In this document: in pieces, positions 61,468 to 64,000 of the stretch
How the letters are laid out: each line of letters begins with the position of its first letter
Position numbering within the stretch: the stretch's first letter is position 1
Assembly: GCA_947053545.1 (NCBI GenBank)
Contig: CAMRSY010000007.1
Span: 1-64,000 of the forward strand
DNA from: an uncultured Clostridia bacterium
GTDB lineage: Bacteria; Bacillota; Clostridia; Christensenellales; Borkfalkiaceae
Direction: 5' to 3'
Length of the DNA stretch: 64,000 nt
Notes under the pieces: generated by a model
The model's input: only the letters and a program-made list of their open reading frames with translations
The model's database searches: none
What the model was told of the DNA's origin: nothing
Position numbers and translations under genes: made by a program

Positions 61468-63900
61468 CTATCTTGTTATATCAAAATCTTCGTCTTCGAA
61501 TAGGGAACGCACCGTATCGTGAGCCTCGACGTGAAATCTTGCCCGTTGCCGCGGCGAGCAGATTGCAAAACAATCGCCGCGCTCGGCATTGGAGATAAAC
61601 TCACGTTCCGCCGAATTGAGACCGCCGACGTTTTTATAAAGGTCCGAAAGAATTTCAAGGTCTGCGGGCGCCAACCCAAAAATAAACGAGTACTGTGAGT
61701 TATTTACGATTGCCGTCGTCTTTTGAATAACTTCTTCATTGCCAAATATATCACTCAAGTTCTGCGTTGCAAAAAACATACTGCCTTCATACTTACGAAT
61801 ACGCTTATACCACATATAAACGAAATCCAACGCAACGGGATATTTTTTATCAATAAAGTTGTAGCCTTCGTCAAGGAGCACGAACGGGTGAATAATTTCA
61901 CCGCTACCATTGCGGTTAAGTTCTCTGATATTGGTTATCTGCATATCAAGATAACGCATAACGACAAGTATCTGGGCATTTGCTACCGTTTGGTTTTTAG
62001 CGCCGAAAATTGACTGAAAGTTAAACACGACGAAAGGCGATTCAACTTCGAGTGTGGACGGCCCGTTCCAAATCGATGAATACATTCCACCCGCCGCAAA
62101 CTTCTGAATGTACGTATACACACGCTCTAAATTTGCTTTCTTCGAAGGCGTTATATCTTTGCGCGACATCTCTTTTTCGGTTATCGCCTTAAGCGTATCA
62201 AACGTAGGGAATTTAACTGGCTGCAACGACGTGCAGTCGGTATCCTGGTTTATCCCTACGCTCTCATAGGTGAGCTTCACAAGGTTGTTAAGTTCTTCGA
62301 AAGAGTCTTGTATAATTCCACTTAGTGTGATTTTAAAGAAATTCTCCAAGAACTGTAAATGAGCGTTAAACACAATTTCAGACGACGCTACTTCTCCTTC
62401 ATCGGTTAAAACGGGATAAATATGTAGAGGGTTTATACGCCCCTGGGTGGCGTTACCAATATCAATAAACTGTCCGCCGACATTTTTTGCCAACGTTTGG
62501 TATTCATTTTCGGGGTCCAAAACAAATATACGCGAATTCTCCGAGTGCACCATTGTAAGAAGCAATTTAGAAAAATAAGATTTTCCCTGCCCGGATTTAC
62601 CAAAAATAACGCCGTTACTGTTTGCAAAGTCCCCGCCGCGCTTCCAAATATCAAGTATAATGGGATAAAAATCGCTTCCGAGATAATAACCGTCCGTATC
62701 TATGATAGTGGAAGACACAAAAGGAAAGACAGCCGCAAGCGAATCTGAATTTATTCCACGCTCGAAAGCCCTGAGCTTAGGTCTGCGCGCAACAGCCGAT
62801 TTGGCGAACCCGTCGAATTGCCTCATTAACAAATAACTTATTCTAAAACCGTTTGTCGTGAGCTCGCGCCGAATTTCTTTACGGAATGTGGCGTTATCTT
62901 TTTCTGTGTTATTTATTCCCGTCACAGTCAACGTGCAGTCGAAAAGCATCTCATTTTCGTTCTGGATACGCGACTGTAGCTCATTCATCGTCTGTATATG
63001 CGTATCCTGGCTCCGTATTTCAGAAAGCTTACCAACATTGCGCGTTAAGCTCTCCACCACAGTTCTATCAATTCTTTTAATTGCCTTACCCTTATCAACG
63101 GGCTTAATCGTCAGTACAACCTTTGTGTTATCAATATTAAACAAATTAGCGCCCCAGGCATTGCCTACATATAGCGGATATTCTTTTATGGCGAGCGTAA
63201 AGGCGTAAATATCATCAACGGTATAGCCTGACAAGCCGAATTTTACCTTGTCCGGCTTAACGTAATCGGCAAGCTCGTCAAGTTCTACCGCGTCGACTTC
63301 ACGTTCGTCGAAGTTACGTTTAAAGTTATATTTAAAAAACACGGCCGTTTCGCGGGCATCCAAGAGCTTAGCGTCAAGCCCAGCTGTCTCCAAATTATTG
63401 ATGCAGGCGTCGACTTGATTAAAAAGAGCTTCTGCATTTGCTTCATAAAGCACTAAATAATAATACGGTCGATAGAGCGGTTTAATATTATTAACTGCAT
63501 CTACTTGCTCAAGCCGACTTTTAAGAATTGCCGCTTTTGTTATTTCACGGTTATCCATTGCTGCGGAAATTTTCTCAAAGAGTCCAGCCGATACCTCGTC
63601 ATATTTTATAGGACGGTCAATTTTAATAAGCTGTATTACAGACTGCTGACTTAAACTATTTAAAACACGCGCGAATAAACTGATGCGCCTATCTTGTTCT
63701 TCCTCATCAAACAACCCAAAATCAACACTTCCAACCTCAATTACTGCGCCCAAATAAGGTTCATCGCGCATATAGCCGTAATATTCAATAAGTCCGTCTT
63801 CGTGAATACCTTTAAAAGGCAACAATTCATCCGTGCTGCCACGCTTAGCGCCTTTGACATATGTTCTGCGCGAAGAATAAAATCTTATTAAATAAGCCAT
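61468..63900 (-). CDS. VirB4/TraE-type conjugation ATPase
   Basis: The 810-residue ATPase powers a type IV secretion system, here most likely conjugation. The N-terminal part (MAYLIRFYSSRRTYVKG) is the region that interacts with VirB3-type partners; the motor part has Walker A FGKSGQGKS (about residue 435), VLDPENEY and Walker B HPFVLLDEGYNF (about residue 665). The frame stays open past ATG 63900 to the window end with no stop, and the added residues include a hydrophobic stretch, so the gene may extend further; the ribosome site at 63900 is poor. Composition is closer to the host genome than to the adjoining AT-rich block. Confidence 0.88.
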   Translation of the reverse strand: MAYLIRFYSSRRTYVKGAKRGSTDELLPFKGIHEDGLIEYYGYMRDEPYLGAVIEVGSVDFGLFDEEEQDRRISLFARVLNSLSQQSVIQLIKIDRPIKYDEVSAGLFEKISAAMDNREITKAAILKSRLEQVDAVNNIKPLYRPYYYLVLYEANAEALFNQVDACINNLETAGLDAKLLDARETAVFFKYNFKRNFDEREVDAVELDELADYVKPDKVKFGLSGYTVDDIYAFTLAIKEYPLYVGNAWGANLFNIDNTKVVLTIKPVDKGKAIKRIDRTVVESLTRNVGKLSEIRSQDTHIQTMNELQSRIQNENEMLFDCTLTVTGINNTEKDNATFRKEIRRELTTNGFRISYLLMRQFDGFAKSAVARRPKLRAFERGINSDSLAAVFPFVSSTIIDTDGYYLGSDFYPIILDIWKRGGDFANSNGVIFGKSGQGKSYFSKLLLTMVHSENSRIFVLDPENEYQTLAKNVGGQFIDIGNATQGRINPLHIYPVLTDEGEVASSEIVFNAHLQFLENFFKITLSGIIQDSFEELNNLVKLTYESVGINQDTDCTSLQPVKFPTFDTLKAITEKEMSRKDITPSKKANLERVYTYIQKFAAGGMYSSIWNGPSTLEVESPFVVFNFQSIFGAKNQTVANAQILVVMRYLDMQITNIRELNRNGSGEIIHPFVLLDEGYNFIDKKYPVALDFVYMWYKRIRKYEGSMFFATQNLSDIFGNEEVIQKTTAIVNNSQYSFIFGLAPADLEILSDLYKNVGGLNSAEREFISNAERGDCFAICSPRQRARFHVEAHDTVRSLFEDEDFDITR

Positions 63901-64000
63901 TTGATTGTAAGTTCTATCTTCACCTTCTCCGATAAATAGAATTATGCAAAGAAATAAATATCCGCCCAGGATATACCATTTGTATAATATGTCCGAAGTC

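Overview
This window looks like chromosome from a low-to-moderate GC, spore-forming Firmicute of the Clostridia type. The evidence is SpoIVB next to RecN, a GerW/YtfJ-DUF2953 pair, two D,D-carboxypeptidases of the DacF/DacB type, WhiA, a DnaD-family initiation protein, a threonine T-box, an IF3-L35-L20 operon with a leader attenuator, and Firmicute-style promoters (TTGACA-17-TATAAT) and GGAGG ribosome sites. No rRNA, CRISPR array or intact insertion sequence is visible. The species cannot be told from the sequence alone.

Layout. 1-9.8 kb (+ strand) runs from the end of recN through spoIVB, a membrane protein, a carboxypeptidase, lysA, an M50 protease, scpA-scpB, DUF2953-gerW, dacF and rluB. 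9.85-13.1 kb (mostly -) carries lexA, a tiny cysteine-rich protein (+), hflX and a tyrosine recombinase that appears leaderless. 13.5-21.2 kb is a complete, tightly overlapping histidine operon (hisR-like regulator, Z, G, D, C, B, H, A, F, IE), followed upstream by a PHP histidinol-phosphatase that completes the pathway. 21.2-31.2 kb (-) continues with rpiB, a small tyrosine phosphatase, tsaC/ywlC, dnaB, pepF, the UPF0210-ACT pair, lepB and a hydrolase-fold protein that lacks the usual nucleophile. 31.3-33.4 kb (+) holds a DnaD protein and a probable phage-G39P-like helicase loader. 33.4-46.6 kb (-) carries a cation efflux protein, tRNA-Thr(GGT), two phosphofructokinase-family genes, dnaE, whiA, a PHP protein, murB, an orphan binding-protein-like gene and a secreted pectate lyase. 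46.7-54.2 kb holds yebC, a SPOUT methylase, the rplT-rpmI-infC operon (infC appears to start at AUA), thrS with its T-box, and divergent leuS.

Accessory region. Just after leuS a tRNA 3'-end fragment (T-arm, acceptor strand and CCA) with its own terminator marks what I read as the attachment-site edge of an integrated element. Beyond it the sequence becomes strongly AT-rich (about 54.6-61.4 kb) and holds an unrecognised three-gene cassette, a compact peptide-modification locus (a 33-residue cysteine-containing precursor, a 14-bp hairpin, and a radical SAM/SPASM enzyme), a large DUF2971 protein, decayed DNA, a lipoprotein with BspA-type repeats, and finally a VirB4-type conjugation ATPase that returns to host-like composition. 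This suggests an integrative conjugative element carrying cargo at its left end.

The best candidate for something undescribed is the two-gene RiPP locus at 57.1-58.5 kb. The peptide and its enzyme have a good promoter and a strong intercistronic hairpin, and no transporter or protease lies beside them. Second is the three-gene cassette at 55.0-56.9 kb, which shares the same AT-rich block. All functional calls are by reading motifs and context; no database search was run.
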